In this document: positions 16,854 to 26,346 of the stretch, in pieces | Position numbering within the stretch: the first letter of the stretch is position 1 | How the letters are laid out: every line of letters begins with the position of its first letter | Assembly: GCA_025457915.1 (NCBI GenBank) | Contig: JALOTL010000004.1 | Location: 1 to 64,000 of the forward strand | Length of the DNA: 64,000 bases | Direction: 5' to 3' | Origin: Spirochaetota bacterium | Lineage (GTDB): Bacteria; Spirochaetota; UBA4802; UBA5550 | Notes under the pieces: generated by a model | Database searches by the model: none | The model's input: only the letters and a program-made list of their open reading frames with translations | Told to the model about the DNA's origin: nothing | Position numbers and translations under genes: made by a program

Positions 16854-17097
16854 CCGATTTACTCATCAGCCTGTTGGCGAGCGTTTCCGGCTGCATCGCG
16901 GAAAGTATGACATGGTTTGAATCCATGATGATTATCGCCCTGGTCTTCCTGCCGTGGGTGGCGTCTATCAGCAGATTGTTTTCCTTCGCGTCCTCTCTCA
17001 GCCTCTTGCCCGATGCGGATGAGGGGGTGATTACCACGACCACCCTTTCAGCCACAACGGCGTTTCCGAATCCGATATTGATCAGAGTTGTCTTCAT
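16846..17097 (-). CDS. remA: RemA-like regulator (DUF370)
   Basis: This 83-residue DUF370 protein matches RemA/YlzA, a ring-forming DNA-binding regulator that controls biofilm matrix genes in Bacillus. Typical segments are [51 protein letters not shown] and the terminal [13 protein letters not shown]. In many bacteria it sits between yicC and gmk, exactly as here. Its role in spirochaetes is not established. Confidence 0.92.
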   Translation of the reverse strand: MKTTLINIGFGNAVVAERVVVVITPSSASGKRLREDAKENNLLIDATHGRKTRAIIIMDSNHVILSAMQPETLANRLMSKSDE

Positions 17098-17134
17098 TGG
17101 CCATCTCCGGAACTTTTTTCGTTTTAAATGCCGG

Positions 17135-18001
17135 TCAAACGACGTTTCTGAAATGTTCTCTTATCTTGTCCACGTGGTTTTTCATTTCAACCACCAGATG
17201 GGAGATTTCCGAATTCGAGGACTTGGAAGCGATGGTGTTGATTTCCCTGAACATCTCCTGTGCAAGAAAATCAAGCTTTCTTCCAAGCTGATCCCTGTCG
17301 TTTATAACGTTCCTGAACTTCGAAATATGATCGTCGAGCCTCATAATCTCTTCATTGATATCGAGCTTGTCGGCGAGTATTGCCAGTTCGGCATAGACCC
17401 TGTGGTCGTCTATGCTTCCCGCGGAAAGATCTTCAAGCTTCTTTTTCAGCGACTCCCTCTTTTCAATCGACGAGTTCTTCGACAGCCTCGCTATGACGGA
17501 CGCCTTTCCGGAGATCGCGGTGACCGATTTCATTATGTCCTTCCTGATCGCCTCCCCCTCCTTTTTCCTCATCGAGATCGTCTTCTTTATTACGAGCTCG
17601 ATTGCCGAATATATGGCTTTCCTGGATTTCGGGCTGATGGATGACCTTTCCCTGTGGGTCACTCCTTCAATCGCGAGGACCGACTCGAACCTGAGGGGCT
17701 CCTTGATCTTCATCTCGCCGTGGACCTTTCTGAGCTCGGCGTAATATTTTCTTATCAGGTCGAGGTTGAGGGATATGGGCTTTGATGATACCCAGTCGTA
17801 AAGGTCTATGTTGAATTCTATCTTTCCCCTTGAAAACCTTTCCTTTAAAAGGCCCTGGAGCTGAATTTCATCGTTTTTAAGGATCCTTGGAAGGTTAACG
17901 TAGACCTCGAGGTGCTTGGAGTTCAGCGATTTCAGCTCGACGGAAAAAGAAAACTGTTCCGTGCTTTTCTCGATAAATGCGTATCCCGTCATGCTTTCCA
18001 T
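17135..18001 (-). CDS. yicC: YicC/YloC family endoribonuclease
   Basis: This 288-residue protein begins [12 protein letters not shown] (the family's 'S-M-T-G-Y/F'). It contains [21 protein letters not shown] and ends with [23 protein letters not shown] and [15 protein letters not shown]. YicC proteins are ribonucleases implicated in small-RNA turnover. The location in one block with hfq, remA and gmk fits an RNA-related role. Confidence 0.94.
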   Translation of the reverse strand: MESMTGYAFIEKSTEQFSFSVELKSLNSKHLEVYVNLPRILKNDEIQLQGLLKERFSRGKIEFNIDLYDWVSSKPISLNLDLIRKYYAELRKVHGEMKIKEPLRFESVLAIEGVTHRERSSISPKSRKAIYSAIELVIKKTISMRKKEGEAIRKDIMKSVTAISGKASVIARLSKNSSIEKRESLKKKLEDLSAGSIDDHRVYAELAILADKLDINEEIMRLDDHISKFRNVINDRDQLGRKLDFLAQEMFREINTIASKSSNSEISHLVVEMKNHVDKIREHFRNVV

Positions 18002-18009
18002 ATCGCTTC

Positions 18010-18489
18010 CTATATTACCTTTTCGTTTTTTCCCATGGACCTTATTTTTACGGACCCGTTTTCAACAAAAAAATCGATCGTCCTGCCGTAATCCCCTCCG
18101 ACATCCTCGGCTATTATCCTGATTCGCATGCGGTTAAGAACGGACCTGACCATCAATATGTTGTTTTTCCCTATTTCTCCCATGATGCTGTTCTGGCCGA
18201 CGTTGAACATGGTCGATCCGCCGATGATCTTCGCGGTGATCCTCTTCATGTCGGCACCGAGCCTCACCATTTCGTCCGCCATCATCGGTATGGCCGTATC
18301 CGCATACTTGGTCATGGAGGAGGTCTTTTCCTTGTGAATCGGGAGCATGATATGCGACATCCCTCCCAGCCTGGACACATGGTCGTACAGGCAGATGCCC
18401 ACGCATGAGCCCAGTATCGTCCTCAGGATGTCCGGCGCGGATGTTATCCTCATGTCGGCAATGCCGACCGTGATCAGCTTGAAATCCAC
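18010..18489 (-). CDS. cheD: Chemoreceptor glutamine deamidase CheD
   Basis: CheD deamidates receptor glutamines and, in many bacteria, partners CheC-type phosphatases. The catalytic Cys29 lies in LGSCVGICLYD, and His46 is in GGMSHIMLP. PMMADEMVRLGADMKRITAKIIGGSTMF follows, as in the family. It lies 3 bases after cheR, so both adaptation enzymes are made together. Confidence 0.95.
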   Translation of the reverse strand: MDFKLITVGIADMRITSAPDILRTILGSCVGICLYDHVSRLGGMSHIMLPIHKEKTSSMTKYADTAIPMMADEMVRLGADMKRITAKIIGGSTMFNVGQNSIMGEIGKNNILMVRSVLNRMRIRIIAEDVGGDYGRTIDFFVENGSVKIRSMGKNEKVI

Positions 18490-18492
18490 AGC

Positions 18493-19344
18493 CTATCTCC
18501 TTGGAGTCGGGATATAGACCGGCGATTCCATGATCTTTGAGTATGTAAAGTCTTCTGATATCATATGCAACGTTTCTGAATGTCCTATAAACAGATAGCC
18601 TTCGTCAAGTATGGATTTGTAAAAATTGGCTATCAGGGTTTTCTGGTGCTCCTTGTCAAAATAAATCATTACGTTTCTGCAGAAAATTATGTCAATGTCT
18701 TTAGGGTAAGGATTCTTGAAAAAATTCAAGTAATAAAAGCTTACAATCCGCTTTAAATCATCCTTAACCTGGAAGGCGCCCTGCTCATTCTCGATCTGTA
18801 TGAAGTATTTCTTAAGATACTCAAGCGGCACCTTTTCAATCCTCCTGCCCATGTACTTGCCGATTTTCGCGAATTCAAGCACCGAGGGGGCGATGTCCGT
18901 GGCAAGGATCTCTATCTTCCAACCGCTGAACAGGGCCATCCTTTCAAGCACGCAGACGGCTATTGTATAGGGCTCCTCGCCGGTTGAACAGGCCGCGCTC
19001 CATATCCTGAGGGTCTTTTCCTTTTTTTTCCGGGCTATCTCGGGCAGACAGAAATCCTTCAGGGATTCGAACTGGCGCTCGTTTCTGAAAAAATATGTTT
19101 CATTCGTGGTCACTACATCGATCATCTGCTCGTATTCCTTGAGCCTTCCCTGATACGGCAGATTCTGCAGATAATCGTAGTATTCCGAAAACTCGCCGAA
19201 CTGCAGCGCCTGGAGCCTCTTCCTGAGCCTGTTGGATAGAAGGGTCAGCTTGGTGTCCTTTAAAAAAATGCCGCTCTCATCATATACGAGGGATGCGAAT
19301 TTCCTGAATTCATCTTCGGTGAGTCTTTTAATGACAAAATCCAA
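18493..19344 (-). CDS. cheR: Chemotaxis protein methyltransferase CheR
   Basis: CheR methylates receptor glutamates using SAM. The 283 residues carry the N-terminal helical domain (NRLRKRLQALQFGEFSEYYDYL), VVTTNETYFFRNERQFESL, the SAM-binding IWSAACSTGEEPYTIAV and the conserved IDIIFCRNVMIYFD followed by GYLFIGHSETL. The beta-subdomain for receptor-tail binding is short. No CheB is present in the window. Confidence 0.97.
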   Translation of the reverse strand: MDFVIKRLTEDEFRKFASLVYDESGIFLKDTKLTLLSNRLRKRLQALQFGEFSEYYDYLQNLPYQGRLKEYEQMIDVVTTNETYFFRNERQFESLKDFCLPEIARKKKEKTLRIWSAACSTGEEPYTIAVCVLERMALFSGWKIEILATDIAPSVLEFAKIGKYMGRRIEKVPLEYLKKYFIQIENEQGAFQVKDDLKRIVSFYYLNFFKNPYPKDIDIIFCRNVMIYFDKEHQKTLIANFYKSILDEGYLFIGHSETLHMISEDFTYSKIMESPVYIPTPRR

Positions 19345-19374
19345 TGGTTTCAGACCCTGTTTTAGTCGAATTTT

Positions 19375-20130
19375 TCAAAGTGGCCTGTTCAGATTGAGAA
19401 CCAGCATGACCTCGCCCTGCGGCATGCCGGAGCAGCTGGATATTTTTTCAATCGAACACCCCTTCTGGTAGAGTTTCGATATCATGGAATATTTATCCTT
19501 CGCTTCGGCGCAAATCATCCCTATCTCTTCATCGGTAAGAATCAATGACGCGTGCTTTTCTGTTCCGGGAGCTTCCGCTTTTTCCATTTTGACGGAGCTG
19601 AGGTCCTTTTCAATCAGGCTGTCGAATCTTCTGCCGCCTTCAGTCCGCGCATCTTCCGGTCCAAGGTGTTCCCTGTTTAATTTGCCGGCCGGCCTGAATA
19701 CGGTTGAAATTCTTTCAAAAATTTTTCCGGCCAGCGTGATCAGCCCGGATTTCAGCGTAAGGGGCGGAAGATCATTTACAATCTCCTCGTTTCTGCTTTC
19801 CGATACGTTGACGTTGTTCAGATCATGCGCAATTTCTGGTTTTTTCACTGAACGCGGTTTCGGTTCCTCAATATCATCGTCAAGAGTTACATCAAGGGTT
19901 TTCAGGTCCCCGGTTTTTTCCAGCAGCCTCTTGAGGGTTTTTATCCTGCTTTCAAGAATGGATATGTTCCTGTCGGCTGTTTCATTGAACTCCCTGATGA
20001 TCTCGTCCATCTCCTTTCTCAGCCTTCTTTCCCTGAAATTGGATGCCGATTTTTCAAGCTTCAGGCTGATCACGAGGTATAAAACCGCACCCATGAAAAC
20101 ATTTACCAGTAAAAGTATAAAAAATTCCAT
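19375..20130 (-). CDS. Membrane-anchored coiled-coil protein, unknown
   Basis: This 251-residue protein has an N-terminal membrane helix (FFILLLVNVFMGAVLYLVISL). A charged coiled coil follows (residues ~28-75), then a poorly conserved, disordered middle. The C-terminal ~50 residues resemble a small helix-turn-helix (KYSMISKLYQKGCSIEKISSCSGMPQGEVMLVLNL). The architecture recalls DUF6115/DUF2802 proteins next to flagellar and chemotaxis genes. GGAG lies 5 bases before the ATG. A role in motility is inferred from position only. Confidence 0.75.
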   Translation of the reverse strand: MEFFILLLVNVFMGAVLYLVISLKLEKSASNFRERRLRKEMDEIIREFNETADRNISILESRIKTLKRLLEKTGDLKTLDVTLDDDIEEPKPRSVKKPEIAHDLNNVNVSESRNEEIVNDLPPLTLKSGLITLAGKIFERISTVFRPAGKLNREHLGPEDARTEGGRRFDSLIEKDLSSVKMEKAEAPGTEKHASLILTDEEIGMICAEAKDKYSMISKLYQKGCSIEKISSCSGMPQGEVMLVLNLNRPL

Positions 20131-20197
20131 CTCTTCTCCACTTAGAATAGACTTAGATAAATGGGCCGGTCCCCGGCAATCCGGGAAAAGGCGGCTG

Positions 20198-20518
20198 TCA
20201 CTTCAGCACATCGATGAATCTCCCCATGGAATCATCCCCGGGCGCTTTATCCGGCTTTTTCTTTTTTTCCTTTTTATTCTTTTCCCCGGTCCCGGCTCCG
20301 GCCTTTTTGCCGCTCTCGTGTTCCTCGTTTTTTATGGCGGTTTTTTCTCCCTTCTTGGCCTCATCCAGCCTGGAATTGACGAGACTCGATTTGTCCATCG
20401 CTTCCTTGTCCAGCAGGTGCTGCTGCTTGGCTATATCATCCGCCCGCGCGTGCTCGGTTTTTCCGACTTCGAACATCTGGCTGATGCTCGTCTGAAGATC
20501 AATCGGTTTGATGCTCAT
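20198..20518 (-). CDS. Small lysine/glutamate-rich protein of the flagellar block
   Basis: This 106-residue protein starts MSIKPIDLQTSISQMFEVGK. It is followed by a helical, highly charged middle (EEHESGKKAGAGTGEKNKKE) and a short hydrophobic end (MGRFIDVLK). I do not know its function. A similarly short protein lies after fapA in other spirochaetes as far as I recall. It begins 10 bases after the fapA stop, so it belongs to the operon. Confidence 0.72.
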   Translation of the reverse strand: MSIKPIDLQTSISQMFEVGKTEHARADDIAKQQHLLDKEAMDKSSLVNSRLDEAKKGEKTAIKNEEHESGKKAGAGTGEKNKKEKKKKPDKAPGDDSMGRFIDVLK

Positions 20519-20527
20519 CTCCCCGCC

Positions 20528-22501
20528 CTATCTCCTTCTCCTTCTTGAGTAAAATTTTGACTCCGATCCCTCGGGAGGCTCGTATTCGGAAAGCCTTATA
20601 TCATTGCCTTCCAGCGAGAATTTGACCCAGTTGTAGGGATCTTTGAGAACAAACCTCTTGTCCTTTATATAGACCTCCACGCCGGGGAACGCGGTTTTTT
20701 CAGCGCAGACCCTCCCCTTGTGTTCAAGCATGCCAACGTATGAATTGAGCTCATCCATCTCCGACTTGATTTCATCCAGCCTCTGGGCAAGCTTTGCGTT
20801 TTGCGCTATGAGGTCGTTCAGCATCTTCTCCCTCTCCGGGCTGAGCTTCCCGGACGTCTTCTTCTGGGTCTCGAGCGTCCTCAGGTTCAGCTTGACCTGG
20901 GTCAGCTCCTCCTCGCTTTTCGTCCTCAGCTCCTCGAGATCGCTCATCTGCTGCAGGACCTTGGGGTTCACCCCGACCCAGATCTCGGTCTTGGTCGAGA
21001 CATCCGCGCCGAGGAACCTCGCGTTGACCTCCGATCCGGCCCTTATGATTCCGCCGACGATCCTGGCCCTTCTGCCGGTGCAGAATATCCTGTCGCCGGC
21101 GTCCACCCTGGAATGAAGCACGCCCTCCGGGACTATTACTTCCTTCTCCGCGATCACGGTGGCGTTCTGGATGAACTTGGCGTAAACGGACCCGCCGGTT
21201 GATTCGATTTTCGCCTCCTCGCGCCCGACTATCCCCTGGTACACGATGACGTCACCCTCGGCCTCAAGGAAGGCTTTCTGCACGGTTCCCTTGACCTCGA
21301 TGTTGCCGGCTGCCTTCACGGTAAAGTTGTCCTGCACGGAACCTGCGATGAGGACTGATCCCAGAAAAATGATGTTGCCGGTTTCCAGCGACACGTCTCC
21401 CTTCACGACGAATATCGGCTCAACGCTCAGCTTGTTGTTCTTGTATACGACCTGGCCGTTGATCTCCGCGGACAGTTCGATGCCGTCCTCGGACAGGATG
21501 GTGCCCTTGCCGTGAAGTATCTTTATGTCCTTGCCGCTTTTAGCCGGAAGGATCCTGTTTGTCAGCGTCCTTCCGGGGATCCCCGCTTCGGCCGAAACCT
21601 TGACCGCCAGAAGCTGGCCCACCACGACGTTTTCGAGGAGCTCGAGGTTTTTGAAATCGACCTTCCCGCTTTCATCCTCTTCGAAATTGACGCCGGATTT
21701 GTCGACACTGACCTTGTAATCGATATAGGCGTCGCTGCCGTTTTTCGGCCTGGTTCCCTCGGCAGCGAGCAATGGAGAGGTATAATCCATGTTTTCCAGG
21801 TAATCCTTCACCTTTTCCTCAAGAACCCCGGAAACCACCCCGGAGCTCCTCAGTGCGTCCATCACCTCGCTGTATTCCATGTGTCTCCCTGAAAAACGGG
21901 GCGGCGTGAAATGAACGTATGCCCTCATTTCGTCGTCCGACACCTCGACGCTCATCGAACCGTCGTTCTGCGGGTTCGACCTCCATTCGCCGATCCTGAC
22001 GGGTTTCCCGGAGGCCTTCTTTAATTCCTTTTGGATCATGCCCGGGTCGGATGGGGTTATCTTCATGGACATGAGCTTAGAGTTGATGTTCATCAGGTCC
22101 GCCGGCCTGCCCTTCCCAAGGGGAGGGTTCACGGTGAGCCAGATGCCGGTCTTCGTGACCCTTATCTTGAAGCTGCCGTCTGCATTTTTCCTGTCCGGTT
22201 TTATAAACTCGGCGTGGTGTTCCGTGATGAGCTTCTTTTCTATTTCGTCGACGTCATGTTGAGCGGCAAGACCGCCGATGGGCCTTACCAGCACCCTGTA
22301 CGGCTGCCTCCCTATGCCGAATAGGCCCCTCGCGCCCTTTTCGAGGATTTCATAATCGAGCATGGTCACGTCGACGCCGAGGTCCCTCGACGCGAGATCA
22401 AGCGCCTGCTTAACCGAATCGGCGTAGACCTCTACCGCATCCTCGTCACCGCGGATGTCTTCGTCGCCTATTTCCATGAAGAGATCTTTTAACGAGCCCA
22501 T
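20528..22501 (-). CDS. FapA family polymer-like protein (DUF342) with Jag-N domain
   Basis: The start at 22501 is chosen because AGGAAAGG precedes that ATG. The ATG at 22546 overlaps the sigma28 gene and has no site. The 657 residues begin with a Jag-N-like domain (VYADSVKQALDLASRDLGVDVTMLDYEILEKGARGLFG). A large DUF342/FapA region follows, whose core is a right-handed beta-helix (VEPIFVVKGDVSLETGNIIFLGSVLIAGSVQDNFTVKAAGNIEVKG and repeats). A coiled coil (residues ~525-600) and a small C-terminal beta domain follow. FapA proteins are conserved beside flagellar genes; a cell-surface or septal role is suspected. Confidence 0.88.
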   Translation of the reverse strand: MGSLKDLFMEIGDEDIRGDEDAVEVYADSVKQALDLASRDLGVDVTMLDYEILEKGARGLFGIGRQPYRVLVRPIGGLAAQHDVDEIEKKLITEHHAEFIKPDRKNADGSFKIRVTKTGIWLTVNPPLGKGRPADLMNINSKLMSMKITPSDPGMIQKELKKASGKPVRIGEWRSNPQNDGSMSVEVSDDEMRAYVHFTPPRFSGRHMEYSEVMDALRSSGVVSGVLEEKVKDYLENMDYTSPLLAAEGTRPKNGSDAYIDYKVSVDKSGVNFEEDESGKVDFKNLELLENVVVGQLLAVKVSAEAGIPGRTLTNRILPAKSGKDIKILHGKGTILSEDGIELSAEINGQVVYKNNKLSVEPIFVVKGDVSLETGNIIFLGSVLIAGSVQDNFTVKAAGNIEVKGTVQKAFLEAEGDVIVYQGIVGREEAKIESTGGSVYAKFIQNATVIAEKEVIVPEGVLHSRVDAGDRIFCTGRRARIVGGIIRAGSEVNARFLGADVSTKTEIWVGVNPKVLQQMSDLEELRTKSEEELTQVKLNLRTLETQKKTSGKLSPEREKMLNDLIAQNAKLAQRLDEIKSEMDELNSYVGMLEHKGRVCAEKTAFPGVEVYIKDKRFVLKDPYNWVKFSLEGNDIRLSEYEPPEGSESKFYSRRRRR

Positions 22502-22535
22502 ACCTTTCCTGTCGTAAAAATCGGAGAAAGAGGGT

Positions 22536-23363
22536 CTAACCGACAATGTTGGATTTGATTCTTCCCAGCCTTCCGCGCAATCTCATAATGGCCTTGGTGT
22601 GCAGCTGTGAAACCCTGCTCTCGGTGACCTCAAGCACTTCGCCGATCTCCTTAAGCGTAAGATCTTCGTAATAATAAAGAACGATGACCTTTTTCTCCTT
22701 GTCAGGGAGCTTTTTAATCGCATCAATAATATAGTCGCGGATTTCCTGCTTTTCAATTAAAATATCCGGGTTCATGTTTTCAGGGGCTTCAAGGGTTTCC
22801 AGTATCGACAGCTCGTCGCTGTCGTCGCCCAGGTACCAGATATCGTTAAGGGACAGCATCGAGGTTCCGGACAGCTTGCTCAGTATCGCCTGGAATTCCT
22901 CAATGGCGATCCCGAGCTCCTTCGCGATCTCCTCGTCCTCGACGGTCCTTCCCAGCTTGTTCTCAAGATCGGAAATAACCTGTTCAATCTGCTTGGCCTT
23001 CTGCCTGATTGACCTGGGGATCCAGTCGATCGACCGGAGCTCGTCGAATATGGCGCCCCTGATCCTGGTCATGGCGTATGTTTTGAACTTGATCCCCCTG
23101 TCCGGATCAAATTTGTTTATGGCGTCTATCAGGCCGAAAATCCCGTATGATACGAGATCGTCGAACTCGATGCTTTGAGGCATGCCCATGGAAATCTTGC
23201 CTGCGACGTATTTAACCAGGGGAGAATACTTGATGACGAAGTAATCCCGGAGATCCTGCTCTGTCTTCTTGATGAATTGCTCCCAGAGCTTTTCTTCAGG
23301 TATGCCGTCTAGTTCCTTGAACTTTTTATTGTCCATATCCTTTACCCGGGAATCAACCCTCAT
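22536..23363 (-). CDS. fliA: Flagellar sigma factor 28 (FliA/WhiG type)
   Basis: This 275-residue sigma factor directs late flagellar gene transcription. Region 2 reads [41 protein letters not shown] and [28 protein letters not shown], a WhiG/FliA signature. Region 4 ends in [29 protein letters not shown]. It lacks region 1.1. An alternative start at 23336 (MDNKKFKEL) is possible, and both have weak ribosome sites. FlgM at 10.7 kb is its expected inhibitor. Confidence 0.96.
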   Translation of the reverse strand: MRVDSRVKDMDNKKFKELDGIPEEKLWEQFIKKTEQDLRDYFVIKYSPLVKYVAGKISMGMPQSIEFDDLVSYGIFGLIDAINKFDPDRGIKFKTYAMTRIRGAIFDELRSIDWIPRSIRQKAKQIEQVISDLENKLGRTVEDEEIAKELGIAIEEFQAILSKLSGTSMLSLNDIWYLGDDSDELSILETLEAPENMNPDILIEKQEIRDYIIDAIKKLPDKEKKVIVLYYYEDLTLKEIGEVLEVTESRVSQLHTKAIMRLRGRLGRIKSNIVG

Positions 23364-23880
23364 CCCTCTTTATCATGGTCCTTATCGCCTGGGCTATGAT
23401 TTTCGGCTCGTATTGTCCGAATTTATCCTTGGAAAGAATGTGCTTGCCGAGCTTGCCCTCCGACGTGCTGATCCTGTCCCCGGCGCCGATGAGGGTGTCG
23501 AAACGGGCCATGTCCTCGCTTTTTGTTTCCTTGAATTCTCCGGTCTGGGACATTTCCGGCGCCGGAACGTCTCCGCCGGCGGGAAGGCCGCTGACAACTT
23601 CCTGTTCCGAGACCCGTACGGCTTCCTCGGATTCAGAACCGGCCGCACCGATCTTCATATCCGATATGGCTTCATAAAGCTCCGGTATGTACTTCTTGAT
23701 GACGAATATTATGCCGAAACCAATCCCGCAGAAAGCGAGGGTAAAAAAAAACGATCTGGAAATAAGAACCCCGGGTTTTATACCGAAAGCAAGACCTGCC
23801 AGAACAGAGCATATGAACCCGGTCAGACCGAAAAGTATGATGAATTTATAATCGATTGATAAATTCCTGATCAGGGTCAT
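23353..23880 (-). CDS. Two-helix membrane protein of the flagellar block, unknown
   Basis: Start 23880 (ATG, GGA 8 bases ahead) is preferred over an upstream TTG at 23898. The protein has two membrane helices ([22 protein letters not shown] and [20 protein letters not shown]). An acidic, disordered stretch follows, and then a C-terminal helix region ([20 protein letters not shown]). It lies between flhG and fliA and overlaps the fliA start by 11 bases. I do not recognise the family; its operon position suggests a motility role. Confidence 0.72.
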   Translation of the reverse strand: MTLIRNLSIDYKFIILFGLTGFICSVLAGLAFGIKPGVLISRSFFFTLAFCGIGFGIIFVIKKYIPELYEAISDMKIGAAGSESEEAVRVSEQEVVSGLPAGGDVPAPEMSQTGEFKETKSEDMARFDTLIGAGDRISTSEGKLGKHILSKDKFGQYEPKIIAQAIRTMIKRDEG

Positions 23881-23918
23881 TCTCACATCCGCAACCAATT
23901 ATTAATACCGCCGCTCCG

Positions 23919-24005
23919 TCAATTCAGAAATCCGGATTTGTTAATCCGGCCCAGGATTATCCTGTTCTTGCCGTGGTAGCGTTCCACGCATTCATACATC
24001 AGCAT
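23919..24005 (-). CDS. Possible 28-residue ORF between flhG and the membrane protein
   Basis: The 170-base gap holds one short open frame beginning MLMYECVERYHGKNRIILGR. It has no clear ribosome site, and part of it overlaps a repeated AATCCGG stretch. The coding nature is doubtful. It is listed because the gap interrupts an otherwise tight operon. Confidence 0.2.
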   Translation of the reverse strand: MLMYECVERYHGKNRIILGRINKSGFLN

Positions 24006-24050
24006 TCTTGCAATTATTAATCACATATCAATAACAAAGCAAGCCTTTTT

Positions 24051-24941
24051 CTATTCCTCCTCGTCCCTTCCCTCGTTCTCCTCATGCTCGGCGGATTTGA
24101 AAAGCCCCTTGAAAAACGAGGAGAGCCCGCTGCCCTTCGCGGTATTTGTTTCCTTGTTGCATATCCTGTCGGAAATGATGCTGATGCATGCCGACGCCTT
24201 GGATTTCGGATAGCTTACAAAGAAGGGCTTCTGGTTCCTGACCGATTTGGGGACGTATATATCGTCGAATATGAATCCCAGGTTTTCCACCTTAATGTTC
24301 AGGAACTGCCCAGCAATGTTGATTATTCTCTGCGCGACCCTCTTGCCCTCCGCGACCGACTGAACCCTGTTGACTATTATCTTGATTATCTTGTCCGGGG
24401 CCTGGGCCGCGATCGATTTGATTATTCCATACGCGTCGGTTATGGCCGTGGGTTCCGGGGTCGTTATGACGATCACCTCGTCGGCGGAAATGACAAAACT
24501 CAGGACGTTCTGGGACACCCCCGCTCCAGTGTCAATGATCATGAAATCGTCCGAATCGAGCTCGGCGACAGATTCTATGAACGTGGACCTCTGCTTGGGG
24601 TCAAGGTTGGCCAGCTGATGAAATCCGGAAGCGCCGGCTATTATTTTTATCCCCTCCGGAACGGTTATTACAATGTCCTTGAGCTTCTTCTTGCCCTTTA
24701 TGACGTGGTAAAGGTTGTATTTGGGTATGATTCCGAGGATTACATTGATATTGGCAAGACCGAGGTCGGCGTCCAAAAGCGTAACGGTGCTGCCGTTGCT
24801 GGCTATCGCTATCGACAGGCTAACGGCCACGCTTGTTTTTCCCACGCCCCCCTTGCCGCTGGTAATGGCTATGGTCTTGGTTTTCTTCGTCTTCTTGTCG
24901 GTTTCAAGCACCAGTCTCCTTAAGTTTGCAGCCTGATCCAC
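24051..24941 (-). CDS. flhG: Flagellar number/placement ATPase FlhG (MinD-like)
   Basis: This 296-residue MinD/ParA-family ATPase limits flagellar number together with FlhF. The deviant Walker [53 protein letters not shown] and the switch region are present. [10 protein letters not shown] at the N-terminus matches the FlhG motif that activates the FlhF GTPase. The C-terminus ends in a charged tail ([20 protein letters not shown]) instead of a clear amphipathic membrane helix. It begins 17 bases after flhF. Confidence 0.95.
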   Translation of the reverse strand: MDQAANLRRLVLETDKKTKKTKTIAITSGKGGVGKTSVAVSLSIAIASNGSTVTLLDADLGLANINVILGIIPKYNLYHVIKGKKKLKDIVITVPEGIKIIAGASGFHQLANLDPKQRSTFIESVAELDSDDFMIIDTGAGVSQNVLSFVISADEVIVITTPEPTAITDAYGIIKSIAAQAPDKIIKIIVNRVQSVAEGKRVAQRIINIAGQFLNIKVENLGFIFDDIYVPKSVRNQKPFFVSYPKSKASACISIISDRICNKETNTAKGSGLSSFFKGLFKSAEHEENEGRDEEE

Positions 24942-24958
24942 GCTTTTATCCTCCCGAA

Positions 24959-26323
24959 TTAAAAAGTAATATTTCCTATCATCATGTCCACTATTTTGTC
25001 AGGATCTGCGATAATAATATCGTTGGGGACCTCCTGCCCGTTCGTGAAATATGATATGGGCTTATGATACTTATCGGCAATATCAACCACGTTCCCTATA
25101 AAGGAAGTCTCGTCGACCTTGGTTATGACGACGCTGTTGAAGTGCATCGTGTCGAACGCCTTGAAAACATCGTTCAGGTCGCTTTTCTTTGTCGTGGCCG
25201 CAACGCAGAGGATTTTCTCGAAATCATACTCCACCTGCTCGGCAAAGCTTTTAATCTCTGAAATCTTGAGGTCGTTCCTGTGGCTTCTTCCGGACGTGTC
25301 GACCATTATGATTTCCGCCTTGTCGTCCGAAATAACGTCCTTGAACTCCTTCTGGTTGTTGACGGAATATATCGGGATGGTCATTATCTCGGCGTATTTT
25401 TTCAGCTGCTCGGTTGCGGCTATCCTGTAATTGTCTATCGTGATGAAAGCCACCCTGCACCCCTCGCGGAGGGAATATATGGCGCCGAGCTTGGCCATGG
25501 TCGTCGTCTTGCCGACGCCCGTAGGCCCGATGAACATGATGATTTTTTTCTTGTTCCCGGTCTTGATGGGCCCGGTGGTCACAACCCTGCTTTTCAGCAG
25601 GTCCTTCAGGGTCTTTTCGATCTTGTAGCGGTCCTTCAGGTCCTCCTTGCTGATCGAGTTTTTCATCTCGCTCAGCAAGCTGCTGCATTCTTCCGGTTCA
25701 AAATCGTTGTTTTTCAAGACGTCCATCACCGGCTTCATCTGGGCCTCTTCCTCGCAGGTCGTCCTACCGGTCTGGTGTTCCTTGACCTGCTCGGAGGCAA
25801 GCCTGTTTATGGCCCTTTTGATCTCCTCGAATTCCTGCTCTATTTTCTTGATCGCGCTGCCGCCCAGCTGTTCCTGTCCAGTATCGGCCGGCACATGCTG
25901 CTTTACGGGTTCGGCGGCGGGGGCCGGCTGTCTCTCGGTTTTAACGGAAGTCGATTTAAAGCTGTTCAGGTTCTCGTTGAATGTGTCTATCGTCCTGCTT
26001 ATTGACGCGACGCTCACCTCGTCCGATGCGGCGCCGAGGTCGAGCGGCCTCGCCACGATCTGGGCGTCCTGCCTGGACGGCCTTTCGGCGTCACCGACCG
26101 TCACGTCGAACCTTTTCCTTTCGGCCGACGGCCTGCCGGCCGTTTTTCTTTCCTGTACGGCGGCGGTAAGTTCCACCACCTCCTTCGCGAGAAGGGCGGT
26201 GTTGAAAAGGCCGCCCTCCTTGATATATTTATGGCTGATCGGTATCGCGTCCTCCCCGTGCTCCATCTTCAGCTTCATCATCGCCTCGTTGTAGGTCTTT
26301 GCCTTGATCTTGATGTACCTCAT
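24959..26323 (-). CDS. flhF: Flagellar SRP-like GTPase FlhF
   Basis: FlhF recruits early flagellar parts to the assembly site. The 454 residues have a B domain at the start ([19 protein letters not shown]), a variable proline-rich linker, an N domain (residues ~150-245), and the G domain. G1 is [15 protein letters not shown] at residues 266-280, then [11 protein letters not shown] and [17 protein letters not shown]. It follows flhA by 23 bases. The flhA-flhF-flhG order is the standard one. Confidence 0.96.
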   Translation of the reverse strand: MRYIKIKAKTYNEAMMKLKMEHGEDAIPISHKYIKEGGLFNTALLAKEVVELTAAVQERKTAGRPSAERKRFDVTVGDAERPSRQDAQIVARPLDLGAASDEVSVASISRTIDTFNENLNSFKSTSVKTERQPAPAAEPVKQHVPADTGQEQLGGSAIKKIEQEFEEIKRAINRLASEQVKEHQTGRTTCEEEAQMKPVMDVLKNNDFEPEECSSLLSEMKNSISKEDLKDRYKIEKTLKDLLKSRVVTTGPIKTGNKKKIIMFIGPTGVGKTTTMAKLGAIYSLREGCRVAFITIDNYRIAATEQLKKYAEIMTIPIYSVNNQKEFKDVISDDKAEIIMVDTSGRSHRNDLKISEIKSFAEQVEYDFEKILCVAATTKKSDLNDVFKAFDTMHFNSVVITKVDETSFIGNVVDIADKYHKPISYFTNGQEVPNDIIIADPDKIVDMMIGNITF

Positions 26324-26346
26324 TACTACACTCCTTTAATTCTTTG